Of a stretch of 64,000 bases of DNA, positions 8,115 to 18,720 are shown piece by piece. Positions within the stretch are counted from its first letter, which is position 1. Each line of letters opens with the position of its first letter. Under the pieces are notes generated by a model. The model was given only the letters and a program-made list of their open reading frames with translations, made no database searches and was not told the DNA's origin. Source of the stretch: Terriglobia bacterium (GTDB lineage Bacteria; Acidobacteriota; Terriglobia; Acidiferrales; UBA7541). The stretch lies in assembly GCA_020073605.1 (NCBI GenBank), contig JAIQEW010000016.1, positions 22,618 to 86,617 on the forward strand. Direction: 5' to 3'. The position numbers and the translations under genes were made by a program.

Positions 8115-9683
8115 CTACCAGGTCGGATTGCCGCAGGCGAAATTGGCGGCGTCGTGCGTGTCGCCCGTGCCCTTGTAGATGGCCGCCTGGGGGTAGGGAC
8201 ACAGGGGCCGCGTCGTGTCCACCTTGCCGCTGGTCGAGTGCGACGCGATGATTTGCGCGGGCGGCGTCGCGTGCTCGCGCCACTGCTCGAGTGCGCCGAG
8301 CGAATCGAATGTATCCGGACCCGCACCACCCCGGCAATGTCCCATGCCGGGCACCATGAAAAGGCGCAGGAAGTCGCCGGTTCTCGCCTCGCCGCCCATC
8401 GCGCCGACCACGCTCTCGTAATAGTTGATGCTGTTGCCCGGAGCAATCCCCCAATCGGCCCAACCGTGATACATGATGATTTTTCCGCCGCGCGCCTTGA
8501 ATTCTTTCAGATCGGGATCGATCGCGTTGACGAGTGCGCCGAGTTTCTTGTCGGCGATGCGAGTGTCGCGGTCCACGTTGAACGTGCGAAAATCCCAGTT
8601 GGGATCCTCGAAGACCATGTACTTGAAAAATCCCGTGCCGATGCTGAAAGGCTCGGGACCGGAAATCATCCCGCCCCAGAGTGTTTCGCTGCCGGGCTCG
8701 AATCCGGGGAAGATCTGCTTGCCGTCCGCGAATTTCGCCCCGGCGTAGATCTGCCGGACGGTCTCGACCTGCGGCGCGGTGAGGCATGTGGGGGTGTCCG
8801 CGCCCTTGCACTCGATGGTCTTCGGATCGAAGTGGCAGCGGCGAGGCTCATCGATCACGCCATCGGCGACGCCGTCCTTGGCATCGCAAGCGGCGAGCGC
8901 GGCCGTGTGGATGACCGCCAACTTTTCGCGGGGAATGTAGCCCGCGCCACTCGAGCCATCCTTCAGCGCTACCCAACTGGCGTACTCGGAGCCGGCCTGA
9001 AGGTGCGTGATGTAGTTCGCGGGCGCGCCGGCGATGATGCCATCGTACTCGTCCGGATAGCGATGCGCTTCGGTGAGACCCTGCTTGCCGCCGGTGGAGC
9101 AGCCTTTCCAGTATGAAAGCTTGGGAGCGGAGCCAGAGAAGGCTTTGACGATCAGCTTCGAATCGACGGTCATCTCGTGGACCGCGCGGTAGGACCAGTC
9201 AACGAGCTTTTCAGGGTGCCCCAGGGCCCAACTCTCGTCGTTGCCAGAGGCGTGGCCGGTATCGCTGCCGGCAGTGGCGTATCCGCGCTTGAGCGCGGCG
9301 GCCAGATCGACGTAACCAATCTGTCCGATGAACCCGCCGTTGCCGACCGCTTCGAATTTTCCATTCCAGCTCGCCGCGAGAGGAAGCCAGACTTCGAAGC
9401 TGATGTGCGAATCGCTCGTCGGCGCGGAGAAAGCAATCACGCGGCAGAATGGAACTGTCACGTGCAGATCGCTCGCGGGAATCCCGGGATACCCGGGAAG
9501 TCCAGGAATGTGTATCACCAAGTCCTGCGGAGGATCGATGGCCGTCGCCGAGGTGATCGTGGCGTTCGGAATCTTAAGGGACGCCAAACTGTCGCAGGAT
9601 TGCTGCGCTGCCGCAGGCGCGGGAGCAATTGCGAATGAGGCCAGCAAGACGAAACACAAGATCAAAACGAAACGATGCCCCAT
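8115..9683 (-). CDS. Secreted tannase/feruloyl esterase family hydrolase
   Basis: A 522-residue exported alpha/beta hydrolase of the tannase family, expected to cleave ester bonds of plant phenolics. A Sec signal peptide covers about residues 1-26, ending in AAAQQ. The nucleophile elbow is GCSTGGKQGL (S196 flanked by C195), and the catalytic His lies in GMGHCRGG near residue 447, next to Cys. The CS...HC pairing, in which a disulphide links the triad, is the family hallmark. The ATG at 9683 has GGAGG seven bases upstream; the longer frame lacks this. It follows the transpeptidase gene on the same strand by 98 bases. The exact substrate cannot be read from sequence. Confidence 0.9.
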   Translation of the reverse strand: MGHRFVLILCFVLLASFAIAPAPAAAQQSCDSLASLKIPNATITSATAIDPPQDLVIHIPGLPGYPGIPASDLHVTVPFCRVIAFSAPTSDSHISFEVWLPLAASWNGKFEAVGNGGFIGQIGYVDLAAALKRGYATAGSDTGHASGNDESWALGHPEKLVDWSYRAVHEMTVDSKLIVKAFSGSAPKLSYWKGCSTGGKQGLTEAHRYPDEYDGIIAGAPANYITHLQAGSEYASWVALKDGSSGAGYIPREKLAVIHTAALAACDAKDGVADGVIDEPRRCHFDPKTIECKGADTPTCLTAPQVETVRQIYAGAKFADGKQIFPGFEPGSETLWGGMISGPEPFSIGTGFFKYMVFEDPNWDFRTFNVDRDTRIADKKLGALVNAIDPDLKEFKARGGKIIMYHGWADWGIAPGNSINYYESVVGAMGGEARTGDFLRLFMVPGMGHCRGGAGPDTFDSLGALEQWREHATPPAQIIASHSTSGKVDTTRPLCPYPQAAIYKGTGDTHDAANFACGNPTW

Positions 9684-9781
9684 GCCAATGCCTCCGGAGA
9701 TTTTGGAATTAACACTATGGCGAGAGACATATACACCGCGCGTTGCGTTGCGCACAAGGGAGCGATTTGACGTGAGATTTT

Positions 9782-10879
9782 CTACTGCGAGGCGAGTGAG
9801 GGCAAAGCGAATGGAGACGCGCGGGTCGAATCCGTTTCCGCAAAATAGTTCCGCTCGTAGAGGGCGCGGTAAATGCGGCCGGCGATCCCCGAAGCGTGCG
9901 GGCCGCTGATGATGCGGCTGCGCCCGTGGAGCAGAACCACGATCACGAGTTTCGGATGAGCCTGGTCGACATAGGATACGAACCAGCCCAGGCGCCCGCC
10001 GAGCCCTTCATCGTTGCAGGTACCCGTCTTGCCCAGGCTCTGCTCGCCATCCGGATCGTAACTTCGCCGGGCCGTGCCATACAGGACCGCCGCCAACATT
10101 CCTTCGCGTAGATCGGGAAGCAGCGGCGCGATATCGAGCTGCTGGCGAACGCGCGGGACGAAAGTCTGGCGGTCGGTCTCGGTGCGCGGGTATTGCAGGT
10201 AATACTGTGAGCCGCCGTTGGCGAGCGTTCCAACCAGGGAAGCGAGCTGGAAGGGCGTGATGCGAATGCCTTCGCCAAAGCTCGACATGCGCGCGACGCC
10301 ACCAAAAGCCGGAGGCTTGGGCGGCAGAAATCCGGGCTGCTCCTCGGGAATGTTGTAGCCGACGCGCTGGCCAAGACCGAGAAGCTGGTCGTACTTGTAC
10401 ACGCGCTCAAAACCCAACTGCGAGCCGACCGCCTCGAAGAATTTATTGTTGGAGTGCGCCATGGCCTCGGTGAGGTCCATGTAGCGCCGATTGCCGACGC
10501 GCAACATCGTGTCGCGCGTGATGACACCTTCCTGAAGCCCGGCGAGCGCGATGAACGGCTTGATCGTGGAGCAAGGTTCGAAGCCGGAAGAAAACGCCAT
10601 TTTCTGATTGACGATGGTGAGGATGCGGCCGGTCGACGGATCGACTGCGACGACGGAACCCTTTTCATGGCCCAGGGCGTCCACGGCGATCTGGCGGACG
10701 ACGGGATCATCGTTGTCGGCTACGTCGTCCTTGGCCGGATCGGCGTGTTCGACGACGCGAGCGCGCTTGTGGTGATGCTTCTGCGGCGCGCCGGTGCCGC
10801 CGTAGGCAACTCCCCATCCGCCGAAGAGGACCAGGCAGAAGATCGAAACTATTTCTTTAAGGGCTCGGATCCGTTTCAT
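9782..10879 (-). CDS. Exported penicillin-binding transpeptidase domain protein (short)
   Basis: A 365-residue protein with a hydrophobic N-terminal signal/anchor (about 8-28) and a single penicillin-binding transpeptidase domain. Active-site motifs are complete: STIKP (S104-K107, SxxK), SNN (143-145, SxN) and KTGT (284-287). It lacks the N-terminal dimerisation domain of class B PBPs and the glycosyltransferase of class A PBPs. GSVVAVDPSTGRILTIV before the serine is typical of PBP transpeptidases, which argues against a class D beta-lactamase. A His/Lys-rich linker (about 34-45) follows the signal. Probably a cell-wall cross-linking enzyme; its place in division or elongation is unknown. Confidence 0.82.
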   Translation of the reverse strand: MKRIRALKEIVSIFCLVLFGGWGVAYGGTGAPQKHHHKRARVVEHADPAKDDVADNDDPVVRQIAVDALGHEKGSVVAVDPSTGRILTIVNQKMAFSSGFEPCSTIKPFIALAGLQEGVITRDTMLRVGNRRYMDLTEAMAHSNNKFFEAVGSQLGFERVYKYDQLLGLGQRVGYNIPEEQPGFLPPKPPAFGGVARMSSFGEGIRITPFQLASLVGTLANGGSQYYLQYPRTETDRQTFVPRVRQQLDIAPLLPDLREGMLAAVLYGTARRSYDPDGEQSLGKTGTCNDEGLGGRLGWFVSYVDQAHPKLVIVVLLHGRSRIISGPHASGIAGRIYRALYERNYFAETDSTRASPFALPSLASQ

Positions 10880-11151
10880 AGCGTTGTGATTAGATGCAAT
10901 TCAATGGCCCAAAGGAAGCCGACATCAGTTTAGGGAATTGCCACTCGGCTTCGCAACTAGATTACGAGGTCTATTTTCCAGGTTGCCATGGGAGCACGCA
11001 ACTGGCCTGACGGACAGGGGTTAACCCGTCGACGGATGGGCTAAACACCATGGGAACGAGGCAGCCGCTGTCGCGGCGGGATTCACGCTTTCCCGCGGCG
11101 CGCCCGGCGAGTATGATGTGCGGCGCGCGGACAGCCACAAGGAGGCACGCA

Positions 11152-11697
11152 ATGACATCAACTGAACGCGAACTGCTTCTGAAGGACCTCGCGGAGTCGC
11201 GGGAGCGTCTGCTGGGCCTGGTGCAGGGCCCGTCGCGGGAACAGCGCCAGTACCGCCCCGCCCCCGGCCGGTGGTCGGTGGGCGAAATCGTGGAGCATCT
11301 CGCCACGGTGGAGGACCGGATACTCGGATTGGTCGAAGACGCCCTGAAAGCAGCGCCCGATACCACCAAGCGAAGCGCCTTGGAAGATCAGGCTCTGCTC
11401 GCGGACGTTTCCGGACGCATCACTCGCTTTCAGGCACCCGAGTTTCTGTTGCCGACCGGGAAGTGGGAGGGCGACGAGCTATGGCAGCAATTCGAGGCTG
11501 CGAGGAAGCGCACGCGCGAATTTGCAGCCGCCACGGATGCTGATCTGAGGCGCTATTTCCGCGCGCATCCAGTCTTTGGCGAGCTCGACTGCTACCAGTG
11601 GCTTCGAATGCTTGCGGCGCATTGCGACCGTCACCGCGTGCAGGGCGAAGAGGTGAAGGCCAGCGCAGGCTTTCCGCGGGCGGCATCGGCAAGGTAG
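11152..11697 (+). CDS. DinB-family metal-dependent four-helix protein
   Basis: A 181-residue DinB/YfiT-like protein. The typical N-terminal LLLKDLAESRERLLGLV helix is followed by a PAPGRWSVGEIVEHLATVEDR block with the first metal-ligand His (H49); the pair in AAHCDRH near residue 160 supplies the other two. DinB proteins of this type often act as bacillithiol or other thiol transferases or are induced by damage, but the substrate cannot be inferred. The start is firm: GGAGG is six bases before the ATG. It is convergent with recA. Confidence 0.85.
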   Translation: MTSTERELLLKDLAESRERLLGLVQGPSREQRQYRPAPGRWSVGEIVEHLATVEDRILGLVEDALKAAPDTTKRSALEDQALLADVSGRITRFQAPEFLLPTGKWEGDELWQQFEAARKRTREFAAATDADLRRYFRAHPVFGELDCYQWLRMLAAHCDRHRVQGEEVKASAGFPRAASAR

Positions 11698-11702
11698 AAC
11701 GC

Positions 11703-11746
11703 AAAGAAAGAGCCCCACCCTTCGCGAGGACAGCGAAGGATGGGGC
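11703..11746 (-). terminator. Probable recA terminator / GCCCCACCCTTCGC palindrome
   Basis: GCCCCACCCTTCGC (11712-11725) pairs with GCGAAGGATGGGGC (11733-11746) with one mismatch and a seven-base loop. Read on the minus strand the stem is followed by CTCTTTCTTTG, a T-rich tail, so it could end recA transcription. It also belongs to the repeat family at 1906 and 2925. Confidence 0.55.
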
Positions 11747-11820
11747 ACGTATTTGAAAGCAGGAGCGGATCCCTCTCACCATCCGCAAACCGCGCGGATG
11801 CTTTCGGGATGACAGATGCG

Positions 11821-12906
<1,086 letters not shown>

Positions 12907-13288
12907 AGTTCACCTCGAAGGAAGTTCGTTTAGGTCCCGCCGCGGCGGGCGGCCCGATTCTAGCAGAGTGCGGCGGCCCCGGCCCGGTTGCTTTCGGGAG
13001 GGGATATTAGCACGAGGCGAAGAAAAAGCAAAAGGTAATTAACGGGCAGTCCACTCTCACCTCAAGGCCGCGTTTTTGATTCAGAGCAGGTGCGCGCCGG
13101 ATGGAGGCGGCAGGGGATGTTCGTCCCTTCGTAGCGGAAACCTGGAGCGGCACTTTGGCCCGCAACCTCAACACCCTGAATCAGATCGGACCATCCGCCA
13201 ACCGGTAAACGACATGCCGGAAGTACCATTGCCCGCGCCTATCGCTCACATTAGTGTTAATAGACAGAGATAGCACGTGAGGACCGAA
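12907..13288. other. Divergent intergenic region, recA / histidine kinase
   Basis: This 382-base region must carry the promoters of recA (minus) and the hybrid kinase (plus). The left half is very GC-rich. I could not fix -35/-10 boxes. A CGAAGGAAGTTCG dyad (12916-12928) abuts the recA start. No ORF or strong hairpin is present. Confidence 0.45.
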
Positions 13289-15625
13289 GTGAGTTACACA
13301 GTGGAGCCTACCTCCGAAGCACATACAACCCCGCTTTCCTCCGCCTTCGGCGAGAATCTTCCGACGCTGGAATACTTTGGACGACTATTTGACGTTACGC
13401 ACGACCTGGTCGCCGTGCTGGGGTTCGACGGCCACTTCAAGTTTGTGAACTCTTCCTGGGAAAGCACTCTCGGCTATTCTCGCGAAGAACTGACGGCGAT
13501 GCCATACGTGGAACTCATTCACCCCGACGATCGCGCGGCCACTCTTGAGGATGCGCAGAAAGTCATGGCCGGAACCCGGACGACTTCGTTTGAAAACCGC
13601 CAACGATGCCGGGACGGCTCTTACAGGTGGTTCTCGTGGTCGGTAACCGTGTCGAATCCCGAGCAAGTCTTTTACGCAGCAGCTCGGGACGTCACCGATC
13701 AGAAGCGCACCGAAGAGCGCGTGTTGCGCGTGGCACACGCGATGGAGAACAACAGCGAGATGATCTGCATGGCCGGCGCGGACGGCCGCGCCGTGTTTGT
13801 AAACAGGGCCCTGCTCCAGGCGACCGGATACCGGGAGGAGGAACTCCTCGGAAGATCCTTAAACGAAAGTCTCCTGTCGCCGAACAATCCGGCAACCCTG
13901 ACCGAGGAGTTTCAAGACAGCTTTCGCCGCGAAGGCAAATGGAGAGGGGAATGCCTGTATCGCCGCAAGGACGGCACCAACATGCCCGTGTCGCTCAGCT
14001 TGAGCGTGCTCCGGAACGATGAGGGCCTCGTCACCGGCGCGTTCGCCATCGTGCAGGACATCACTGAGCGGCGGCGGCTGGAAGAGAGCGTAGTGCGATT
14101 GGCTCACGCCGTGGAAAACAACCGCGAAATGATCTGCATGACGGATGAAACGGGCCGCGCTTCGTTTGTAAACCCGGCCCTTCTTCAGGCGACGGGTTTT
14201 CGAGAAGAGGACCTTCTGGGAAAGGACTTTGCCGAGACCCTCTTCTCGCCGAACAACCCGCCAACGCTCCAAGAAGAGATCCAAAACGGCATCACTCGCG
14301 AAGGCAAATGGAGGGGAGAAGCCCTCCAGAGGCGGAAGAAGGGGCCCGACCTGCCTGTCTCGCTGAGCATCAGCGTCATCCGGGACAACGGAGGGCGAGT
14401 CACCGGCGCGTTTGCCGTCGCGCAGGACATCACCGAGCGGCGATCGCTCGAGGATCAATTGCGTCGCGCGCAAAAGATGGAAGCGGTGGGACAGCTGGCG
14501 GGCGGAATCGCGCACGACTTCAACAATCTGCTAATGGTGATCATCGGCTACGCGGGAGATGTGGCAGAACGTCTCGACGCGAGCGATCCTCTTCACAAAA
14601 AGGTCGAGCAAATCAGCAAGGCCGGACAGCGCGCTGCGTCCTTGACACGGCAGCTCCTCGCATTCAGCCGCCAGCAGGTGCTGGAGCCCAAGGTGCTGAA
14701 CCTGAATTCGGTGGTCGAGGACATCAAGAAGATGCTCGGACGGCTCATCAGCGAAGATATCGAGCTGATCGCCGAACTCGACCCGGACCTGGGGCAGGTG
14801 AAAACGGATCAGGGACAGATCGAACAAGTGATCGTCAACCTGGCAGTGAACGCGCGCGACGCGATGCCGCAGGGCGGAAAACTGCTGATTCAAACTTCTA
14901 ACGTGGAAGTCGACGATGCCTTCGCCCGCCAGCGTCCGCCCATGTCAGCCGGCCCGTACGTCCGGCTGGCCATCACGGATACCGGCATCGGCATGGATGC
15001 CGAGACCCAGTCGCACATATTCGAGCCGTTCTTCACCACCAAAGAGCGGGGCAAAGGAACGGGCCTGGGCCTGGCCACCGTGTACGGCGTGGTGAAACAA
15101 AGCGGCGGCTTCATCTGGGTCTACAGCGAGCCTGGAAAAGGCTCGACGTTCGAAGTCCTGCTGCCGCGAGTCAAAGCGAAGCCCACAGAAGCGGGGCGTC
15201 AGGATGGCGGTTCTCATGAAAGCGCGAGAGGGTCCGAGACCATACTGCTGGTGGAGGACGACGAGGCGCTTCGCAAGCTCATCCGGCTATCACTCGGCGA
15301 GCGCGGCTACACTATTCTGGAAGCGGCCAACGGGACCGAAGCGCTGCAACACGCACGGCAGAAGGCCGGCAAGATCGATCTGCTTCTGACGGACGTGGTG
15401 ATGCCGGAAATGAGCGGCCCTCAGGTGGCCGACGGCGTTGTCGCGCTCAATCCGAGGACGAAGGTGCTGTACATGTCCGGATACCCGGAGTACGCAGCGA
15501 AGAGCGAAGAGCTCTTGAAAGAGGGGCGAAAATTCCTTCAGAAGCCCTATACGACCAGCGACCTTGCGCGCATGGTCCGCAAGACGCTGGACGCGGAGTC
15601 CGTGCCGGAACTGGTCACTCACTAA
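13289..15625 (+). CDS. Soluble hybrid sensor histidine kinase, PAS-PAS-PAS-HisKA-HATPase-REC
   Basis: A 778-residue cytoplasmic sensor kinase with no TM helix. Three PAS domains lie at about 25-135, 145-262 and 267-385, followed by HisKA, HATPase and a C-terminal receiver. The phospho-acceptor is H409 in GGIAHDFNNLL; the N box is NARDAMPQGG and the G boxes are DTGIGMD and GKGTGLGLATVYGVV. The receiver has EDDEALRKL and phospho-acceptor D702 in LLTDVVMPEMSG. PAS2 and PAS3 are close copies of each other. The start was set at GTG 13289, six bases after GAGG; a GTG four codons upstream is possible. No partner regulator lies next door. The ligand is unknown; no heme or flavin motif is evident. Confidence 0.92.
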   Translation: MSYTVEPTSEAHTTPLSSAFGENLPTLEYFGRLFDVTHDLVAVLGFDGHFKFVNSSWESTLGYSREELTAMPYVELIHPDDRAATLEDAQKVMAGTRTTSFENRQRCRDGSYRWFSWSVTVSNPEQVFYAAARDVTDQKRTEERVLRVAHAMENNSEMICMAGADGRAVFVNRALLQATGYREEELLGRSLNESLLSPNNPATLTEEFQDSFRREGKWRGECLYRRKDGTNMPVSLSLSVLRNDEGLVTGAFAIVQDITERRRLEESVVRLAHAVENNREMICMTDETGRASFVNPALLQATGFREEDLLGKDFAETLFSPNNPPTLQEEIQNGITREGKWRGEALQRRKKGPDLPVSLSISVIRDNGGRVTGAFAVAQDITERRSLEDQLRRAQKMEAVGQLAGGIAHDFNNLLMVIIGYAGDVAERLDASDPLHKKVEQISKAGQRAASLTRQLLAFSRQQVLEPKVLNLNSVVEDIKKMLGRLISEDIELIAELDPDLGQVKTDQGQIEQVIVNLAVNARDAMPQGGKLLIQTSNVEVDDAFARQRPPMSAGPYVRLAITDTGIGMDAETQSHIFEPFFTTKERGKGTGLGLATVYGVVKQSGGFIWVYSEPGKGSTFEVLLPRVKAKPTEAGRQDGGSHESARGSETILLVEDDEALRKLIRLSLGERGYTILEAANGTEALQHARQKAGKIDLLLTDVVMPEMSGPQVADGVVALNPRTKVLYMSGYPEYAAKSEELLKEGRKFLQKPYTTSDLARMVRKTLDAESVPELVTH

Positions 15626-15649
15626 CCTCAGCAGGGCAAACTAACAAGC

Positions 15650-16507
15650 TCAATATTTGTAGAAGCCCTGGCCGGACTTGCGGCCGAGGCGGCCTGCTGC
15701 GATGTGTTGCTTGAGCAGCGGGCAGGCGTCGTACTTCGGGTCGTGGAAGCCGCGGTGCAGCACCTCCATGATATCGACGCAGACGTCGAGGCCGATGAGG
15801 TCGGCAAGCTCAAGCGGGCCCATCGGATGGTTCATGCCGAGCTTCATCACGGCGTCCACGGCTTCGGGCGTGGCGACGCCTTCCATCACCGCGTACGCGG
15901 CTTCGTTGATCATGGGCATCAGGACGCGATTCGAGACGAAGCCGGGCGCGTCGTTGACGCCGACCGGCTTCTTCCCCAGCTTTTCGCAGAGCGACATCGT
16001 GGCCTGAAACGTGGCGTCGCTCGTCGCGCGGCCGCGGACGACTTCGACCAGCGCCATCATCGGCACGGGATTGAAAAAGTGCATGCCGATGAAATTCGAA
16101 GGGCGACTCGTCTGCGCGGCGAGCTGCGAGATGGAAATCGAAGACGTGTTGGTGGCAAGAATCACGCCGGGGCGGAGAATGGCGTCCGCTTCCTGCAGGA
16201 CGCGGGTCTTCAGATCGAGCTGCTCGGGGACGGCTTCGACGGCGAAATCCGCGGCGGCGAGAGAGGCCATGTCGATGGCCGGCTGAATTCGGGCGAGCGT
16301 GGCGTCCTTTTCCGCGGCGGTGATCTTTTCCTTTTTCACTTCGCGGTCGAGATTCTTGGCGATCGTTTCGAGTCCGCGATCGAGGAAGCGCTTTTCGACG
16401 TCGCGCAAGATCACGCTGTAGCCCGCGCGCGCGAAGACGTGCGCGATGCCGTTGCCCATCGTGCCCGCGCCGAGGACGGCGACGGTTTTGATCGAATCGG
16501 TTGACAT
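15650..16507 (-). CDS. hbd: 3-hydroxybutyryl-CoA dehydrogenase
   Basis: A 285-residue NAD(P)-dependent 3-hydroxyacyl-CoA dehydrogenase that interconverts acetoacetyl-CoA and 3-hydroxybutyryl-CoA. The Rossmann motif GAGTMGNG lies at residues 13-20. The catalytic-loop segment HFFNPVPMMALVEVV and the C-terminal helical signature GFVSNRVLMPMINEA are clear. Length matches short, single-domain Hbd/PaaH rather than FadB. The start at ATG 16507 places the Rossmann fold at the N-terminus; the longer open frame upstream is not protein-like. It ends the run thiolase, two DUF2007-like genes, hbd, all minus strand, which fits C4 acyl-CoA or beta-oxidation metabolism. Confidence 0.93.
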   Translation of the reverse strand: MSTDSIKTVAVLGAGTMGNGIAHVFARAGYSVILRDVEKRFLDRGLETIAKNLDREVKKEKITAAEKDATLARIQPAIDMASLAAADFAVEAVPEQLDLKTRVLQEADAILRPGVILATNTSSISISQLAAQTSRPSNFIGMHFFNPVPMMALVEVVRGRATSDATFQATMSLCEKLGKKPVGVNDAPGFVSNRVLMPMINEAAYAVMEGVATPEAVDAVMKLGMNHPMGPLELADLIGLDVCVDIMEVLHRGFHDPKYDACPLLKQHIAAGRLGRKSGQGFYKY

Positions 16508-16543
16508 GATGGCGAAGATGATAGCGGAACCGCGGGCGATGTT

Positions 16544-16572
16544 GTAGGGGCGGGTTTGAAACCCGCCCCTAC
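16544..16572. repeat. Perfect 14-base inverted repeat (GTAGGGGCGGGTTT)
   Basis: GTAGGGGCGGGTTT (16544-16557) and AAACCCGCCCCTAC (16559-16572) are perfect arms around a single G. It lies between hbd and the DUF2007-like gene. Degenerate copies occur at 35963-36035, so it is a dispersed element rather than a gene-specific site. Confidence 0.7.
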
Positions 16573-16614
16573 GCAGAGCGTCGCGGCAGTCGCGCGAAAG
16601 CGGAGCGAACCGCG

Positions 16615-16926
16615 CTACTGGATCGATTCGCCGCCGGGGACTTCGAGGGCTTCGCGGACGATTTCCTCCGCGCGGGAGGCGTCTTCCTGGCGGACAAAGA
16701 TACCGTAACGCGGCTTGGAAATTGTCCCGACCCGCATCAAATGATCGTAGCCGGGGATCTGGTAGCTCGGGATTTCGGCGTCCTTCAAGGCCGCGAGCAC
16801 GCGGCTGAATGCAACGGGATCGTCGCCGCGCCATGCGAGGCGCGGTCCGGTCGTGCCCGAAGAGGATTTTGAGGAAGCCACGAAGATCAATCCTTTAAGG
16901 TCGCTCGAGCGCGAATAGCTGCGCAT
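16615..16926 (-). CDS. DUF2007-like small protein, no zinc ribbon
   Basis: A 103-residue protein beginning MRSYSRSSDLKGL. Its core AWRGDDPVAFSRVLAALKDAEIPSYQ aligns with AWLGADPASFSRVQAALAEAGIETYE of the next upstream protein (16989-17324), and both end in a beta strand plus helix (YGIFVRQEDASRAEEIV). That is the ferredoxin-like fold of DUF2007 'putative signal transducing' proteins. Unlike its neighbour it has no Cys ribbon. The start is ATG 16926, with a TTG two codons earlier as an alternative; the ribosome binding site is weak. It lies between the zinc-ribbon paralogue and hbd on one strand. Function unknown. Confidence 0.68.
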   Translation of the reverse strand: MRSYSRSSDLKGLIFVASSKSSSGTTGPRLAWRGDDPVAFSRVLAALKDAEIPSYQIPGYDHLMRVGTISKPRYGIFVRQEDASRAEEIVREALEVPGGESIQ

Positions 16927-16943
16927 TGCCAAGCATTGTCGCC

Positions 16944-16963
16944 GGGCGCAGCATGCTGCGCCC
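16944..16963. repeat. Perfect 20-base palindrome
   Basis: GGGCGCAGCA followed by TGCTGCGCCC is a perfect palindrome just upstream of the DUF2007-like start, with CCTAT after it. The same GCGCCCCTA outer end is seen at 20781-20790. Confidence 0.6.
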
Positions 16964-16988
16964 CTATAAACAACCGCCAGAGCGCTCG

Positions 16989-17324
16989 CTATTCCGGAGG
17001 AACGCCCGTCTGGCGAATCGCTTCTGCGGCGCCGGTGGCGTCTTTGGCGTGGACAACAATTGCATAGCGCCTATAGCGCCTCCCGGGCTCCCACGTCATG
17101 TGATAGTGCTCGTCAGCTTCGTAAGTTTCGATGCCCGCCTCGGCCAGGGCGGCTTGCACACGGCTGAAACTCGCAGGGTCGGCTCCGAGCCACGCAAGCA
17201 CCGCGCCTTCCGGTCGAGTCGATGCCGTCGGGAGATTCTGGAGAGCGGGAACCAGCAGCGCGTTGCAATCCGAGCAACGCATGAGCCCTTCTCGAAATTC
17301 TCTCCGGCAAACGGGACAAAACAT
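16989..17324 (-). CDS. Zinc-ribbon plus DUF2007-like protein
   Basis: A 111-residue protein. A treble-clef zinc ribbon (C3, C6, C17, C20 in CPVCRREF...RCSDC) leads into a DUF2007-like domain (about 42-108) containing AWLGADPASFSRVQAALAEA. DUF2007 proteins are described as possible signal or PII-interacting modules, but no role is proved. The start ATG is 10 bases after the thiolase stop, on the same strand, so the two are probably cotranscribed. It is a paralogue of the next gene. The upstream in-frame start adds residues that overlap thiolase and is less likely. Confidence 0.78.
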   Translation of the reverse strand: MFCPVCRREFREGLMRCSDCNALLVPALQNLPTASTRPEGAVLAWLGADPASFSRVQAALAEAGIETYEADEHYHMTWEPGRRYRRYAIVVHAKDATGAAEAIRQTGVPPE

Positions 17325-17334
17325 GGCGCTCAGG

Positions 17335-18522
<1,188 letters not shown>

Positions 18523-18720
18523 GATGGCTTCCCCCTCGGGTTTTTCGGGATTAGAAGGCCAAGTATAGGCGCGGCAGAAGGAAGGGTCAATTTGACGACT
18601 GGATAGCGGATAGGGACTGTGAATGGCGAAGCGGATGCGTTGCGGCAGAAACCAGGGCCGGAATATGACCGTGTCCCCGATGCGGCAAACAAACGGGCAC
18701 AACCGCGGATTACGCGAGCA

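Noticed and set aside
7181..8446. 421-codon minus-strand ORF
   Set aside because: Overlaps the PilZ gene antisense and the tannase gene in another frame; low-complexity Arg-rich translation.
12916..12928. SOS/LexA box upstream of recA
   Set aside because: CGAA-N5-TTCG is a short dyad overlapping the ribosome binding site and does not match a known LexA consensus well enough.
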